Shown here piece after piece: positions 51,551 through 60,060 of a DNA stretch of 64,000 nucleotides. Source of the stretch: Myxococcus terminator_A (GTDB taxonomy: Bacteria > Myxococcota > Myxococcia > Myxococcales > Myxococcaceae); NCBI GenBank assembly GCA_049194865.1, contig JBLZWL010000001.1, forward strand, positions 186,001 to 250,000. The letters are read 5' to 3'. The position numbers were made by a program, and so were the translations under genes. A model generated the notes under the pieces. It was not told the origin of the DNA. It ran no database searches and saw nothing but the letters and a program-made list of their open reading frames with translations. Numbering within the stretch: the first letter of the stretch is position 1; each line of letters begins with the position of its first letter.

Positions 51551-52657
51551 TCAGGCGCCCTTCGGTGCCTGGGCCCGAGCGGACAGCTCGCGCTCCACGT
51601 ACAGCCGCAGGATGTGCATGAAGTCCTGGGCGTTGGTCACCACGCCGAAGGCCTGGTGCGTGCCCCGGTCCTTCAGCTTGCTGACCACGAACTCGGACGA
51701 GTCCACGCAGATGGTGGCCAGCTCCCGCAGCGAGCCGTCCTTCTGCGTGACGAACGCGGGCAGCATGTTGCCGGTGGCGATGGCATGCAGCGCGGTGGCG
51801 ACCAGCACCGCCATGGTGGCCTTCACCGCGTGACGGCGCATGGCGTCCTGTCCGGCCACGTTGTCCGTCACCACGTCCGGCAGCGGCCCGTCATCGCGGA
51901 TGGAGCCCGTCAGGACGAAGGGCACCTGGTGCGTGACACACGCGTGCATGATGCCGTTGGTAATCACCCCCGCCTCCACCGCCTTCGCGATGGAGCCCGC
52001 GGCGCGCACCTTGTTGATGGCGCGCATGTGCAGGCCGTGGCCTCCGGACGTGGCCTCGCCGGTGCCGCTCATGCCCAGGGTGGTGCCGAAGATGGACGCC
52101 TCGATGTCGTGCACCGCCACCGCGTTGCCCGCCAGCAGCGCGCCCACGAAGCCATTGTCGATGAACCACGTCATGTCCGCGCGCGCCCGCGAGTGCACCA
52201 GCGCCGGCCCCGTCACCCACACCGGATAGCCGCCGCGCTCGCGCTCCTCCACCAGCAACCGCGCCATCTGCGCGTAGTCGATGGGCTTCTCGCGAGACAC
52301 CTCGCTCGTCATGAACTTGAACTCGCCCTCCCCCCCGCCGCCCAGGTACGCCAGGTTCACATAGACGCCCTCGGAGCCGTCCTCCGCGTGCCCCACCACC
52401 ACGCGCTCTCCGGCGCGGACACGGCGGCCCTCGCGAATCCACAGCGCGCCCTGCTCGTCCAGCACGAGCGCGCCGTCCATGCGCGGCTCGCGCGGCATGC
52501 GCCACTCACCGCCGATGCGCACGTAGGTGGGCAGGTTCGTGGTGGTGAAGAAGCCTTCCGGCAACACACCGTCCGCGGGCGCCGGCTGGAAGCGCGCGTC
52601 CGGACACCGGGAGAACCGCTCGACCGCGAAGTCAGGATGGGGAATGGAGGTGCTCAC
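51551..52657 (-). CDS. TIGR00300 (LOR/SDH) family protein, ornithine cyclodeaminase-like
   Basis: A 368-residue protein from GTG 52657. It matches the stand-alone TIGR00300 family: RFQPAPADGVLPEGFFTTTNLPTYVR, YVNLAYLGGGGEGEFKFM, SGGHGLHMRAINKVRAAGSIAKA, THQVPFVLTGSIRDDGPLPDVVTD, TALHAIATGNMLPAFVT and ICVDSSEFVVSKLKDRGTHQAFGVVT. In archaea and in the C-terminal half of cyanobacterial AgrE this unit has been linked to conversion of ornithine to proline with NAD. The N-terminal arginine dihydrolase domain of AgrE is missing. No arginine gene is adjacent, so the role stays tentative. Confidence 0.8.
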   Translation of the reverse strand: MSTSIPHPDFAVERFSRCPDARFQPAPADGVLPEGFFTTTNLPTYVRIGGEWRMPREPRMDGALVLDEQGALWIREGRRVRAGERVVVGHAEDGSEGVYVNLAYLGGGGEGEFKFMTSEVSREKPIDYAQMARLLVEERERGGYPVWVTGPALVHSRARADMTWFIDNGFVGALLAGNAVAVHDIEASIFGTTLGMSGTGEATSGGHGLHMRAINKVRAAGSIAKAVEAGVITNGIMHACVTHQVPFVLTGSIRDDGPLPDVVTDNVAGQDAMRRHAVKATMAVLVATALHAIATGNMLPAFVTQKDGSLRELATICVDSSEFVVSKLKDRGTHQAFGVVTNAQDFMHILRLYVERELSARAQAPKGA

Positions 52658-52921
52658 GCCGGCACCATGTGCGGTCCCACCCACCCGGTTCAAGAACCTT
52701 GGCGCGGCCACGGGCGGTCCGTCCGGTAGGTGGCAGCACGAAGATTCCTACTCCGGGAGAGAGGGACTCTGACTCCTGGTACGGAGGCCCTCCTCGCAAG
52801 TGCGCGAGAATCGTGGATCTCACCGAAAGCCCCGGAGAAATACGCGGCACAAGGCAACTCGGGGTCTCAACGCCCGAGAATAGGTGCAAGTCGTACCTGA
52901 ACCACTTCGGAGCCCGCGTCC

Positions 52922-53614
52922 ATGAGCCACCGCATCCAGTCTGGCGACACCCTGTCCGCGCTCGCCAAGCGCTACAGCACCAGCGTCGACGCCCTGCAGA
53001 AGGCGAATCCGCAAATCAAGAACGTGGACCTCATCTATGCGGGTGACACGCTCAAGCTCCCCGGCGCCACGGACGGCTTCGATTCTCCCTCGGGTCGCAC
53101 GGGTCCGAACCTCACGGGCGGCGTGACGGGGCCCTCCGGCCCCTCCGGCACGAACTCGGGTGAGGGCGTGAAGGGCCCCAACGGCAGCCCGTTCGACATC
53201 GCGAGCTCGCACCTGAACAAGAACGCGGGCTCGCTGAAGCTCGAGGGCAGCGGCGTGGGCGCGGACATGGAGGACTGGGTCCCCAACAACGTCAACTGCG
53301 CCAACTTCGTCTCCGCGTGCCTGGAGCAGGCCGGCCAGATTACCAACGGCCAGCACGACAACAGCGTGATGGGCCTGCAGCGCAAGCTGGACTCGGACCC
53401 GGACTTCAAGCGCGTGTCCTTGCAGGACGCGAAGCCCGGCGACGTGGTGTCCATGAAGGTGGGCGACGGCCAGCACGTGGTGATGTTCGCGGGCTGGAAG
53501 GACGGCAAGCCCCAGTTCATCGGCTCCAACAACGTGAACTCGGATGGCTCGCAGCGCATCACCATCAGCAGCATGAACTACCCCATCATGTCGGTTCACC
53601 AGTACCAGGGCTGA
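52922..53614 (+). CDS. LysM and NlpC/CHAP-like protein without signal peptide
   Basis: A 230-residue protein. LysM lies at residues 2-47 (HRIQSGDTLSALAKRYSTSV to GDTLKLP). A Gly/Pro/Ser linker (about 55-90) leads to a papain-like fold with Cys126 in NVNCANFVSACLEQAG and His185 in VGDGQHVVMFAGW, the Cys/His pair of NlpC/P60 or CHAP amidases, and SNNVNSDGSQRI. It has no signal peptide, so it may be a phage-like or contractile-system effector, or may be exported by another route. It stands alone, with a terminator hairpin downstream. Confidence 0.8.
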   Translation: MSHRIQSGDTLSALAKRYSTSVDALQKANPQIKNVDLIYAGDTLKLPGATDGFDSPSGRTGPNLTGGVTGPSGPSGTNSGEGVKGPNGSPFDIASSHLNKNAGSLKLEGSGVGADMEDWVPNNVNCANFVSACLEQAGQITNGQHDNSVMGLQRKLDSDPDFKRVSLQDAKPGDVVSMKVGDGQHVVMFAGWKDGKPQFIGSNNVNSDGSQRITISSMNYPIMSVHQYQG

Positions 53615-53639
53615 GCCGGCGCTCCGCCGAAGTCCTCCC

Positions 53640-53676
53640 GGGGCTTCGCCTCCGCCACGCGCGGAAGCGAGGCCCC
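53640..53676. terminator. Bidirectional hairpin between convergent genes
   Basis: GGGGCTTCGC (53640-53649) pairs with GCGAGGCCCC (53667-53676) with one internal mismatch, followed by GTTT; it lies between the LysM gene and the LysR gene, which converge here. Confidence 0.65.
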
Positions 53677-53690
53677 GTTTCACGTCCGGC

Positions 53691-54566
53691 TCACGGCTTT
53701 GGCGCGAGGGCCAGCGCGGCCTGGATGAGCGGACTCATCGCCGCCGACTTGCGCCACGCGGCGTGAATGCTCCCCGAGGGCACACCGGGCAGGGGCCGGG
53801 AGACCACGCCCGCCTCACGAGGCCCGCTCGGCAGCAGCGAGGCGAGCAGCGAGTAGCCCAGCCCCGCCGCGACGAAGCCGAGGATGGTCTCCGACGAGTC
53901 CGCCGCGTGCAGCCGCTTCGGCTTCACACCCGCTCGCGCCAGCTCCCCGAGCTGAAGCTCTCGCAGGTGACGGTCCGTGCTGTACGCGATGAAGGCGTCA
54001 TCGCGGAGCGCCTCCAGTCGCACGCGGCGGCTCTTCGCCTGGGGGTGATGGGAAGGCAGCACGAGGAATGGGTACGTCTTGCCCACCTCGCGCGAGTCCG
54101 CCTCGTCGGGGACTTCGGGCAGGTGGTCCACCACCAGGTCCGTGTCGCCGGAGCGCAGGATGTCGACGGCGGGGACCTTGGACTCGAAGAGGACGACCTC
54201 GATGTCGGGGCGCTTCGCCTGGAGCCGCCGCAGCCAGGCGGGCAGCAGGTGACGCAGGACGTGTCCGGAGGCGTGGATGCGCAGCGTGCCGCCCACCTCA
54301 CCCTTGCGCAGCGACTGCACCACCGAGTCCAGTCCCTCCAGGAACGGCGCGACGTGCGAGTACAGCGCGCGGCCCTCGGGGGTGAGGACGACGCGGTCCT
54401 TGCCCACGCGCTCGAAGAGGGGGACGCCGACCTCGGCCTCCAGGCGCTTGACCTGCTGATGGATGCCGGGCTGGGTGATGGGGTACGGGAATGAGCTGAC
54501 GGCTCGCGCGTAGCCTTCGGCGCGGGCCACGCGGTAGAAGCCCTCCAGACGCTGGAGTTGAATCAT
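53691..54566 (-). CDS. LysR-family transcriptional regulator
   Basis: A 291-residue regulator starting MIQLQRLEGFYRVARAEGYARA at ATG 54566. The N-terminal winged helix has ITQPGIHQQVKRLEAEVGVPLFERVGKDRVVLTPEG; the C-terminal substrate-binding region has GTLRIHASGHVLRHLLPAWLRRLQAKRPDIEV and LVLPSHHPQA. The recognition-helix segment TQPGIHQQVKRLE is a slight variant of the usual S/TQPAxSxxI. It diverges from the yiaAB-like gene, with 108 bases between, which presumably contain its operator. The effector is unknown. Confidence 0.9.
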   Translation of the reverse strand: MIQLQRLEGFYRVARAEGYARAVSSFPYPITQPGIHQQVKRLEAEVGVPLFERVGKDRVVLTPEGRALYSHVAPFLEGLDSVVQSLRKGEVGGTLRIHASGHVLRHLLPAWLRRLQAKRPDIEVVLFESKVPAVDILRSGDTDLVVDHLPEVPDEADSREVGKTYPFLVLPSHHPQAKSRRVRLEALRDDAFIAYSTDRHLRELQLGELARAGVKPKRLHAADSSETILGFVAAGLGYSLLASLLPSGPREAGVVSRPLPGVPSGSIHAAWRKSAAMSPLIQAALALAPKP

Positions 54567-54674
54567 GCACTCCAGGTTATCAATGCCGCTTCGATTAGTT
54601 CCATGCGCTTTTCGATGGGAAGCGGCATGTTTTCTCCACGTCAGCGAGTACGGCTCGTTTCCGAGGAGAACAGA

Positions 54675-54974
54675 ATGTCCCGCTCCACCCCGAAGGTCGT
54701 CGTCGCGCACAGCTCCGCCTGGGTCATCCAGACCTGGCTGTCCTTCGCCCTGTCGGTAGGAGTCACGGCCGTCGGCATCTGGAACCTGCCGGTGGACCCG
54801 TGGGTGAAGTCCTTCCTGGGCATGGGTCTGCTGTTCAGCGTGGGCTCCACCTTCAGCCTGTCGAAGACGGTGAGAGACCAGCACGAGATGGATCAACTCG
54901 GCACGCGGCTGGATGAGGCCCGCGTGGCGAAGATGCTCTCCGAGCACGACCCGATTGCGCCTCCGAGGATGTAG
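54675..54974 (+). CDS. YiaA/YiaB two-helix inner membrane protein
   Basis: A 99-residue protein from ATG 54675 with GAGGAG upstream. Two hydrophobic helices (about 16-36 and 41-62) and SSAWVIQTWLSFALSVGVTAVGIWNLP, VKSFLGMGLLFSVGSTFSLSKTVRDQHE match the YiaAB domain. Members are small inner-membrane proteins, some induced by envelope stress; the precise role is unknown. The divergent LysR gene is the likely regulator. A longer frame upstream is not supported. Confidence 0.85.
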   Translation: MSRSTPKVVVAHSSAWVIQTWLSFALSVGVTAVGIWNLPVDPWVKSFLGMGLLFSVGSTFSLSKTVRDQHEMDQLGTRLDEARVAKMLSEHDPIAPPRM

Positions 54975-54978
54975 TGCC

Positions 54979-55007
54979 GCGCGCCTGAGCCGCGACTCAG
55001 GGCGCGC
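54979..55007. terminator. Hairpin between convergent genes
   Basis: GCGCGCCTGAG (54979-54989) pairs with CTCAGGGCGCGC (54996-55007) with one bulged base and a six-base loop; it lies between the yiaAB-like gene and the 3' end of the convergent metallopeptidase-like gene. Confidence 0.6.
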
Positions 55008-55776
55008 CACGTCCCGTGCGCACGCTGACGAGCGCTTCCTCCAGCAACGGCAGCGCCTTCTCCGTCCAGCCCTTCAGCCGCGCGCGGGGGGACAGCGAGC
55101 GGTGGTCAGGATGAATCAGCCCCGCCATCGTCGCCTCCTCGATGAACTGCGCCTGCTGCTCGGGATTGAGCTCCTCCCAGCGCAAGCCCTTGTCCACGCC
55201 CTTGCGCCAGTCATAGCCGTCGCCCCCGAGCTGCGCGGCGATGGCCGAGCTGAGGTACGCGGTGCCACCGTGCTGGTGCTGCCACACGTGCACCAGCTCG
55301 TGCACCAGCAGCCCCAGGTCCGTAGGGCCACTCCTCGGAGGGACAAAGACGGTATTGCCGTGCACGAACGCGCGCCCCGACACACCCAGTACTCCCAGGG
55401 GCCCTTCCTTCAGCCGCACCGCCGCGAAGTCCAGGCTCGCGCCGAAGATGGGGCGCAGCAACTCCACCTCGAACCCCGACAGCCGACGTCCCACCGGCTC
55501 CATCCAGAACAACACCTGCACCGCGCTCACCACACGGCCCGCCAGCATCAGGAACGCGTCCACGGGAAGCTGCGCCACTCGTACCAGCCCACGTCGCAGC
55601 AGGAAGCGCCCTTCACGCGGGCGTCCTCGGGCATACAGGGCCACGCCTCCGACGACGCCCGTGAGCACCACGCGCAGGCCCCGGGCGACACCCACCGTGG
55701 CGCTCACCATGCCCGTGAGCAGACCACGGCCCGCGTCCACCAGCCGCGAGGCCAGCGAGGAGACCACCTCACTCAT
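54997..55776 (-). CDS. Zinc-metallopeptidase-like protein (HELVH), DUF4157-like
   Basis: A 259-residue protein. N-terminal residues 10-50 and 60-95 are hydrophobic/basic helices; at 140-175 it has FVHGNTVFVPP and the zinc motif VHELVHVWQHQHGG (His159, Glu160, His163), as in DUF4157 proteins that are often carried by extracellular contractile injection or toxin systems. The C-terminal part has WEELNPEQQAQFIEEA. There is no signal peptide. The upstream gene (receiver-like) ends 10 bases before its start, so they form one operon. Protease activity is inferred from the motif alone. Confidence 0.65.
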   Translation of the reverse strand: MSEVVSSLASRLVDAGRGLLTGMVSATVGVARGLRVVLTGVVGGVALYARGRPREGRFLLRRGLVRVAQLPVDAFLMLAGRVVSAVQVLFWMEPVGRRLSGFEVELLRPIFGASLDFAAVRLKEGPLGVLGVSGRAFVHGNTVFVPPRSGPTDLGLLVHELVHVWQHQHGGTAYLSSAIAAQLGGDGYDWRKGVDKGLRWEELNPEQQAQFIEEATMAGLIHPDHRSLSPRARLKGWTEKALPLLEEALVSVRTGRGAP

Positions 55777-55786
55777 GAGGAGAACC

Positions 55787-56197
55787 TCAGCGTCCCGCGG
55801 CGGCTCGAAGCGGAGCGCTCAGCCCCAGCGCGGACTCCACCAGCGAACGCATCGACCCCGGGCGCCACGGACTCGCGAGCGCGAAGTGCGTCAGGCAGGA
55901 GCCACTGAACGCCTCCGCCAGCTCCGGGCAGAAGCGCGAGGACACCAGGATGCGCGGGCCCGCGAAGTCCAGCTCCACCAGCCGCGCGAGGAACGCGTGC
56001 GCCGCTTCGCGCTCCGCCGAGTCCAGCACCACCACCACCGCCGCCGGCACCACGCCCATCTCCAACCGCCGCGTCGCCGACGCCATGCCCGTCGCGTGGA
56101 TCAACCCCACCACCGGCGCCAGCTCCCGCCCCATCGCCAGCCGCAGCAACGGGGACTCGGACACCACCATCACCGCCGGAGCACCCTCGGACGCCAT
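55787..56197 (-). CDS. Degenerate receiver-like protein
   Basis: A protein of at least 136 residues; ATG 56197 (MASEGAPAVMVVSESPLLRL) is used, but GTG codons 21 or 36 bases upstream are also possible. The strand-helix pattern (VMVVSESPLLRLAMGREL, GVVPAAVVVVLDSAEREAAHAF, PRILVSSRFCPELAEAF) looks like a response-regulator receiver without most catalytic residues: the acidic pocket is SES rather than DD, and only the Asp in VVLDSAE could be phosphorylated. It probably acts by protein-protein contact. It is co-transcribed with the metallopeptidase-like gene. A sigma-70-like promoter lies about 110 bases upstream. Confidence 0.6.
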   Translation of the reverse strand: MASEGAPAVMVVSESPLLRLAMGRELAPVVGLIHATGMASATRRLEMGVVPAAVVVVLDSAEREAAHAFLARLVELDFAGPRILVSSRFCPELAEAFSGSCLTHFALASPWRPGSMRSLVESALGLSAPLRAAAGR

Positions 56198-56306
56198 GGC
56201 GCGGCGCGTCTCGTACACCTCGACGCCACCCACTTCCCTCAAGCGAGGCGCGGGAACGGACTGAAGCAAACGCGGCTGGATGGTGGTGGCGGGGGGCACG
56301 CATCGA

Positions 56307-56335
56307 ACAATAACCAGGAATAGCGGAAATATCAA
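56307..56335 (-). promoter_or_regulatory. Sigma-70-like promoter for the receiver-like gene
   Basis: On the minus strand TTGATA (56335-56330) and TATTGT (56312-56307) are separated by exactly 17 bases, inside the most AT-rich stretch of this part of the window. The expected transcript start near 56300 leaves about a 100-base leader. Confidence 0.55.
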
Positions 56336-56454
56336 ACTACACTTCAAATATCCGAGTAGTCCGCTCTCGGTGGACTCCATGACACACCCATGGCCACACG
56401 GCACGGACCCGAGGGCCATGGACTTCCGTTCAGTGAGTCACGAACAACCCAGAA

Positions 56455-58080
56455 TCACCGCCTGCGCGGCGGCGTGGGCGCGCGTGGGGGCGGGTTCTCC
56501 CAGGGCTCCAGCTCGTCGATGAGCGTCCGCAGCGTGGGCAGGTCCGTGGAGCCTCCGTGCTCCAGCGCGTGGGTGAGCAGCTCCGTGAGAGAGGGACCCA
56601 CGACGGGGATGTCCGTCGCCGTCTGGCGGGAGCGAAGCGGCGGCGTCACCCGCTCCAGCTCCAGCATCACCTCGTCCTCGGGCCGCTTTCCGGGAGGCAC
56701 CGTCAGGGGCTCCAGCGCGTCCGAGCGCAGGCGCACGTAGCAGTGCGGACGACGGCCGCTGCAGAAACGCAGCGCGAGCACCGTCCCATCCGGCAGGTCG
56801 ACGAGGCACCGCACCGGCACGACGAAGTCTCCGTTTCCGTCAACCGGGATGTGGACCTCGGTGTGCTCGGCCGTGGAGCGCAGGCGCCAGGGCATCGTGT
56901 CCGGGAAGAGCGTGGCGCGGGCGATGTGGTCATAGAGCGCGTTCAGCTCGGCGACGCCGTGGAAGGTGGAGGCCTCGGTGGCGCGAGTCACGGAGTGCTC
57001 GGCGACGATGCGCTCGATGACCTGGGACATGGAGGCGTGGGACCTCCGCACCAGCACTCCCGCGCGAGGCACCAGCGCGCCCTCCGAGTCCACCGCCACC
57101 GCGAGCACACCCGCCTCCAGGGACCACGTCTCGCGCCAGTCCGACGTCACAGCCGAGAGCTGGAGCGGAACACAGGACAGTCCGGAGGGCGCCTCATGCA
57201 GCGCGAGGCCGGGTCCCATGAACCAATCATCCTCATCCCGGTCGACCACCTTCATCATGTCCGCGTGGGACTGCTCCAGCATGGGGTTGCGTTTGTCGAA
57301 GCGCCCGCTGTTCTGCACATATGGGAACAGCCGCGTCACCCAACCCGACGCGCGGTCCCAGCCATACGCCCGACGCGGTTTGTACAGCTCGGACCAGAGC
57401 TCGCGGTCCGGCTGGCCTTCCGAGGCGCGCACGAACTCATCGACAATCGGGATGAGCGACGAGGTCCACCAGCCCAGGTCGAACTCGGCGAGGACGTCGA
57501 TGCGGAGGCGGATGGCCCGCCAGTCCTCGGGCGTGCCGAGCAGGGTGATGCGAGGGATTCCACACAGCACGGTGAGGGCGAAGTCGAAGTACGGAGACAT
57601 CGCATCCATCAACACCACGTCCCCCGCCATGCGCTCCACGTCGGTGCTGGTGGAGAAGTCACACGAGAGGAGCCGGGGGAGCCCGGGGCCCAGCTCCTCT
57701 CGGAGCAGCTCACGGAAGGCCGTGAGGGTGGCGCCGAACTCCTCCTCGGTCTGGGGTGCGGCGGGGACTCCCACCGTCAGCGTCCGTCGGCCCGAGTGTC
57801 GGACGAGCCGACTTCGCAGCGCCTCGGAGTGGAGGCGGAGGTGGTGGGCGAACCCCTGGGCCAGGGTGAGCCACACCACATCCGGGGACAACACCAGGGG
57901 GCGATGCTCGGCGAAGGCGAGGTGGACAGCGGCGAGCAGCGGATGCACGCCCTCGGGGTCCACCACCCGGGTGTCCGCGGCCGGAGCCAGCCACAGCGTC
58001 TCACCGACCAGCGTCCCCAGCGGCACGGTCTCCAGGGGAGTCACAGCCTCTTCGACGGAATCCACTGCGAAGGTCGTCAT
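56455..58080 (-). CDS. DUF4419 family protein
   Basis: A 541-residue protein from ATG 58080. Its N-terminal 300 residues fit DUF4419: HPLLAAVHLAFAEHRPLVLSPDVVWLTLAQGFAHHL, DFSTSTDVERMAGDVVLMDAMSPYFDFALTVLCGIPRITLLGT and DWRAIRLRIDVLAEFDLGWWTSSLIPIVDEF. The remaining 200 residues add strands and an Arg/Pro-rich tail. No catalytic residue can be named; the family is widespread in fungi and bacteria and uncharacterised. It has its own promoter region and no clear partner. Confidence 0.8.
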   Translation of the reverse strand: MTTFAVDSVEEAVTPLETVPLGTLVGETLWLAPAADTRVVDPEGVHPLLAAVHLAFAEHRPLVLSPDVVWLTLAQGFAHHLRLHSEALRSRLVRHSGRRTLTVGVPAAPQTEEEFGATLTAFRELLREELGPGLPRLLSCDFSTSTDVERMAGDVVLMDAMSPYFDFALTVLCGIPRITLLGTPEDWRAIRLRIDVLAEFDLGWWTSSLIPIVDEFVRASEGQPDRELWSELYKPRRAYGWDRASGWVTRLFPYVQNSGRFDKRNPMLEQSHADMMKVVDRDEDDWFMGPGLALHEAPSGLSCVPLQLSAVTSDWRETWSLEAGVLAVAVDSEGALVPRAGVLVRRSHASMSQVIERIVAEHSVTRATEASTFHGVAELNALYDHIARATLFPDTMPWRLRSTAEHTEVHIPVDGNGDFVVPVRCLVDLPDGTVLALRFCSGRRPHCYVRLRSDALEPLTVPPGKRPEDEVMLELERVTPPLRSRQTATDIPVVGPSLTELLTHALEHGGSTDLPTLRTLIDELEPWENPPPRAPTPPRRR

Positions 58081-58236
58081 CGGTACGTCCCCTCGTCACG
58101 GTGTGTGGAATGAAGCCGCCATCCGACGCCGGCTTTCACGCCCACCTGACGGGACGCTCGGCACGCCACGGATTGAGCTACAGCGGACGAGGTCCCGATA
58201 AAGACGACCAGCCCCGCCGACGCCAGGTGACACGAG

Positions 58237-59460
58237 TCACGGTGCTGCTGGAACCAGCGTCAGCTCCGCGATTTCGGGAGAGGGTCCCAGCCGCAGCGGC
58301 GGCCCCCAGTAGCCGGTGCCCCGGTGCGTGTACACGCGCACGCCGGAGACGGTGGCCAGCCCCTGCACCACGGGCTGCTGCAACTTGATGAAGAACATGA
58401 ACGGGAACACCTGCCCGCCATGCGTGTGTCCGGAGAGCTGCAGGTCCACGCGCACCCCCGATTGGGCCACCTGCAGCGCCGACCGAGGCTGATGCGCCAG
58501 CAACACCACCGGCACGCCCTCGGGAGCCCCCGCGAGCGCCGCGTCGGGACGGCTCGCGTGCGAAGGCACGATTTGCCCGGCGTTGTAATCCGTCACACCC
58601 GCGACGATGAGCCGCGCGCCCTCGCGCTCCACCACGCGGTGAGTGTTGCGCAGCACCGTGAGCCCCAGCCGCGCGACCTCCGCCTCCCACGCGGGACCAC
58701 CGTGGTAGTACTCGTGATTGCCCGTCACATAGAACACGCCGAGCGACGCGCGCAGCTCCGCCAGTGGACGCACCTCCTCGCGCAGCTCCTCCACCCCGCC
58801 GTCAACCAGGTCTCCCGTCACGGCGATGATGTCTGGCTTCAACGCGTTCACCTGCTCCACCACGCGCCGCAGCCACCGCCCATCCAACGTAGGCCCCACG
58901 TGGACGTCGGAGATCTGCACCACCCGCAGGCCCTCCAGCCCCGGCTGAAGTCCCTTCACCGGCACCGTCAACCGCTCCACCGTCGCCTTGCCGCGCGCCG
59001 TGATGAACGCGAACACCACCGCCGGCACCGTCACCGCGCCCACGACGCCGGCCTTCCACCGCGCCAGCGCCAGCGCATCCGTCACCACGCCCGTCCACCC
59101 CAGCACCGCGCCCACGATGTCCGCCATCACCACGGCGCTGAGCAGGATGCCGAAGCTCCCCAGCCACACGTACGAGGTCCACAGCAACACGCGCCGGGCC
59201 GGCGTCGGCTCGCCCCGACTGCCCAGGAGCCCGGCCGGTATCGACACGAACAGCAGCACCACCAGCGCCACACCCAGGACACCCCAGGGTGAAGGCCACG
59301 CGGGGCTCACGAACAGCCTCACGGCGAGGTACGCGTGCAGGGCGCCCATCAACGTGAGGATGCCGCCCAGGGACATCAGCCACCGCAACACCTGCCTGGG
59401 AGCCGCGCGCGGCGCCCGCCGTGACTCTCGCTCCACGCCTTCCGACGACAGCTCCGCCAC
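58237..59460 (-). CDS. Membrane metallophosphoesterase (YaeI/YkuE-like)
   Basis: A 407-residue protein with four to five membrane helices (about 25-155) and a C-terminal calcineurin-like phosphoesterase domain. Metal motifs are in order: VVQISDVHVGPTLDG, AVTGDLVDGGVEELR, YVTGNHEYYHGG, LLAHQPRSALQ and LSGHTHGGQVFP. This set is typical of YaeI/YkuE proteins that hydrolyse phospholipid-like or UDP-sugar-lipid pyrophosphates at the membrane. The gene stands alone; the divergent Coa1-like gene is 120 bases away. Confidence 0.88.
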   Translation of the reverse strand: MAELSSEGVERESRRAPRAAPRQVLRWLMSLGGILTLMGALHAYLAVRLFVSPAWPSPWGVLGVALVVLLFVSIPAGLLGSRGEPTPARRVLLWTSYVWLGSFGILLSAVVMADIVGAVLGWTGVVTDALALARWKAGVVGAVTVPAVVFAFITARGKATVERLTVPVKGLQPGLEGLRVVQISDVHVGPTLDGRWLRRVVEQVNALKPDIIAVTGDLVDGGVEELREEVRPLAELRASLGVFYVTGNHEYYHGGPAWEAEVARLGLTVLRNTHRVVEREGARLIVAGVTDYNAGQIVPSHASRPDAALAGAPEGVPVVLLAHQPRSALQVAQSGVRVDLQLSGHTHGGQVFPFMFFIKLQQPVVQGLATVSGVRVYTHRGTGYWGPPLRLGPSPEIAELTLVPAAP

Positions 59461-59580
59461 GGCCAGGACCTCCGAACAGGGTGAATCTCACCCGGTGGGG
59501 AGGCGGAGCATAATGGCCGCCTCCGTCGCCTGCCCGGCAACCCGCGCGGCTGCTCGTTAGTGTGGGCCCCGGAGACCCAC

Positions 59581-60024
59581 ATGCGCCCGCACCGCCTCGA
59601 CAGTCCCTGGCAGAGCTGGATGGTGGCGGCCGCGCTCGTGCTCGGTGGGCTCGGGTGCTTCGCCAGTGGTGTGGCCTGGGTCTCCCGCTCGCTCTTCCAG
59701 GATATGGAGCAGGAGCTGCGCCGCAACGACGTCCACCGGCTCGTGCTGCGCACCGCGGAAGCCTCCCCGCTCGCCACCGAGCGACTGGGCACCCCGCTGA
59801 CGAGCAGCTTCCTCACGCCGCGCGCCCACGGCTCCACCTCCAACGAGGGGCTGATGGACTTCGACCTGACCGTCCAGGGCCCGCTCGGACGAGGCGTCCT
59901 CGAGACGCAGGTGGCCTACACGAAGGACCAATGGACGCTGCGCAGACTGGTGCTGCGCCCAGAGGGCGGCGATTCCGTGGAGCTCCCCGCCGGAGGCAGC
60001 ACGCCCGCCCTGCCTGCGGACTGA
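59581..60024 (+). CDS. Coa1-like membrane protein
   Basis: A 147-residue protein from ATG 59581 with one N-terminal membrane helix (WMVAAALVLGGLGCFASGVAWV). The rest has the pattern of cytochrome oxidase assembly factor 1 family proteins: LFQDMEQELRRNDVHRLVLRTAEASPLATERLGTPLTSSFL and strands FDLTVQGPLGRGVLETQVAYTKDQWTLRRL. In mitochondria Coa1 assists haem-copper oxidase assembly; in bacteria the role is not defined. No oxidase gene is nearby. Confidence 0.6.
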   Translation: MRPHRLDSPWQSWMVAAALVLGGLGCFASGVAWVSRSLFQDMEQELRRNDVHRLVLRTAEASPLATERLGTPLTSSFLTPRAHGSTSNEGLMDFDLTVQGPLGRGVLETQVAYTKDQWTLRRLVLRPEGGDSVELPAGGSTPALPAD

Positions 60025-60060
60025 GCACACGGGGTGTCCTCGCTGCCTACCTTGAGGGGC

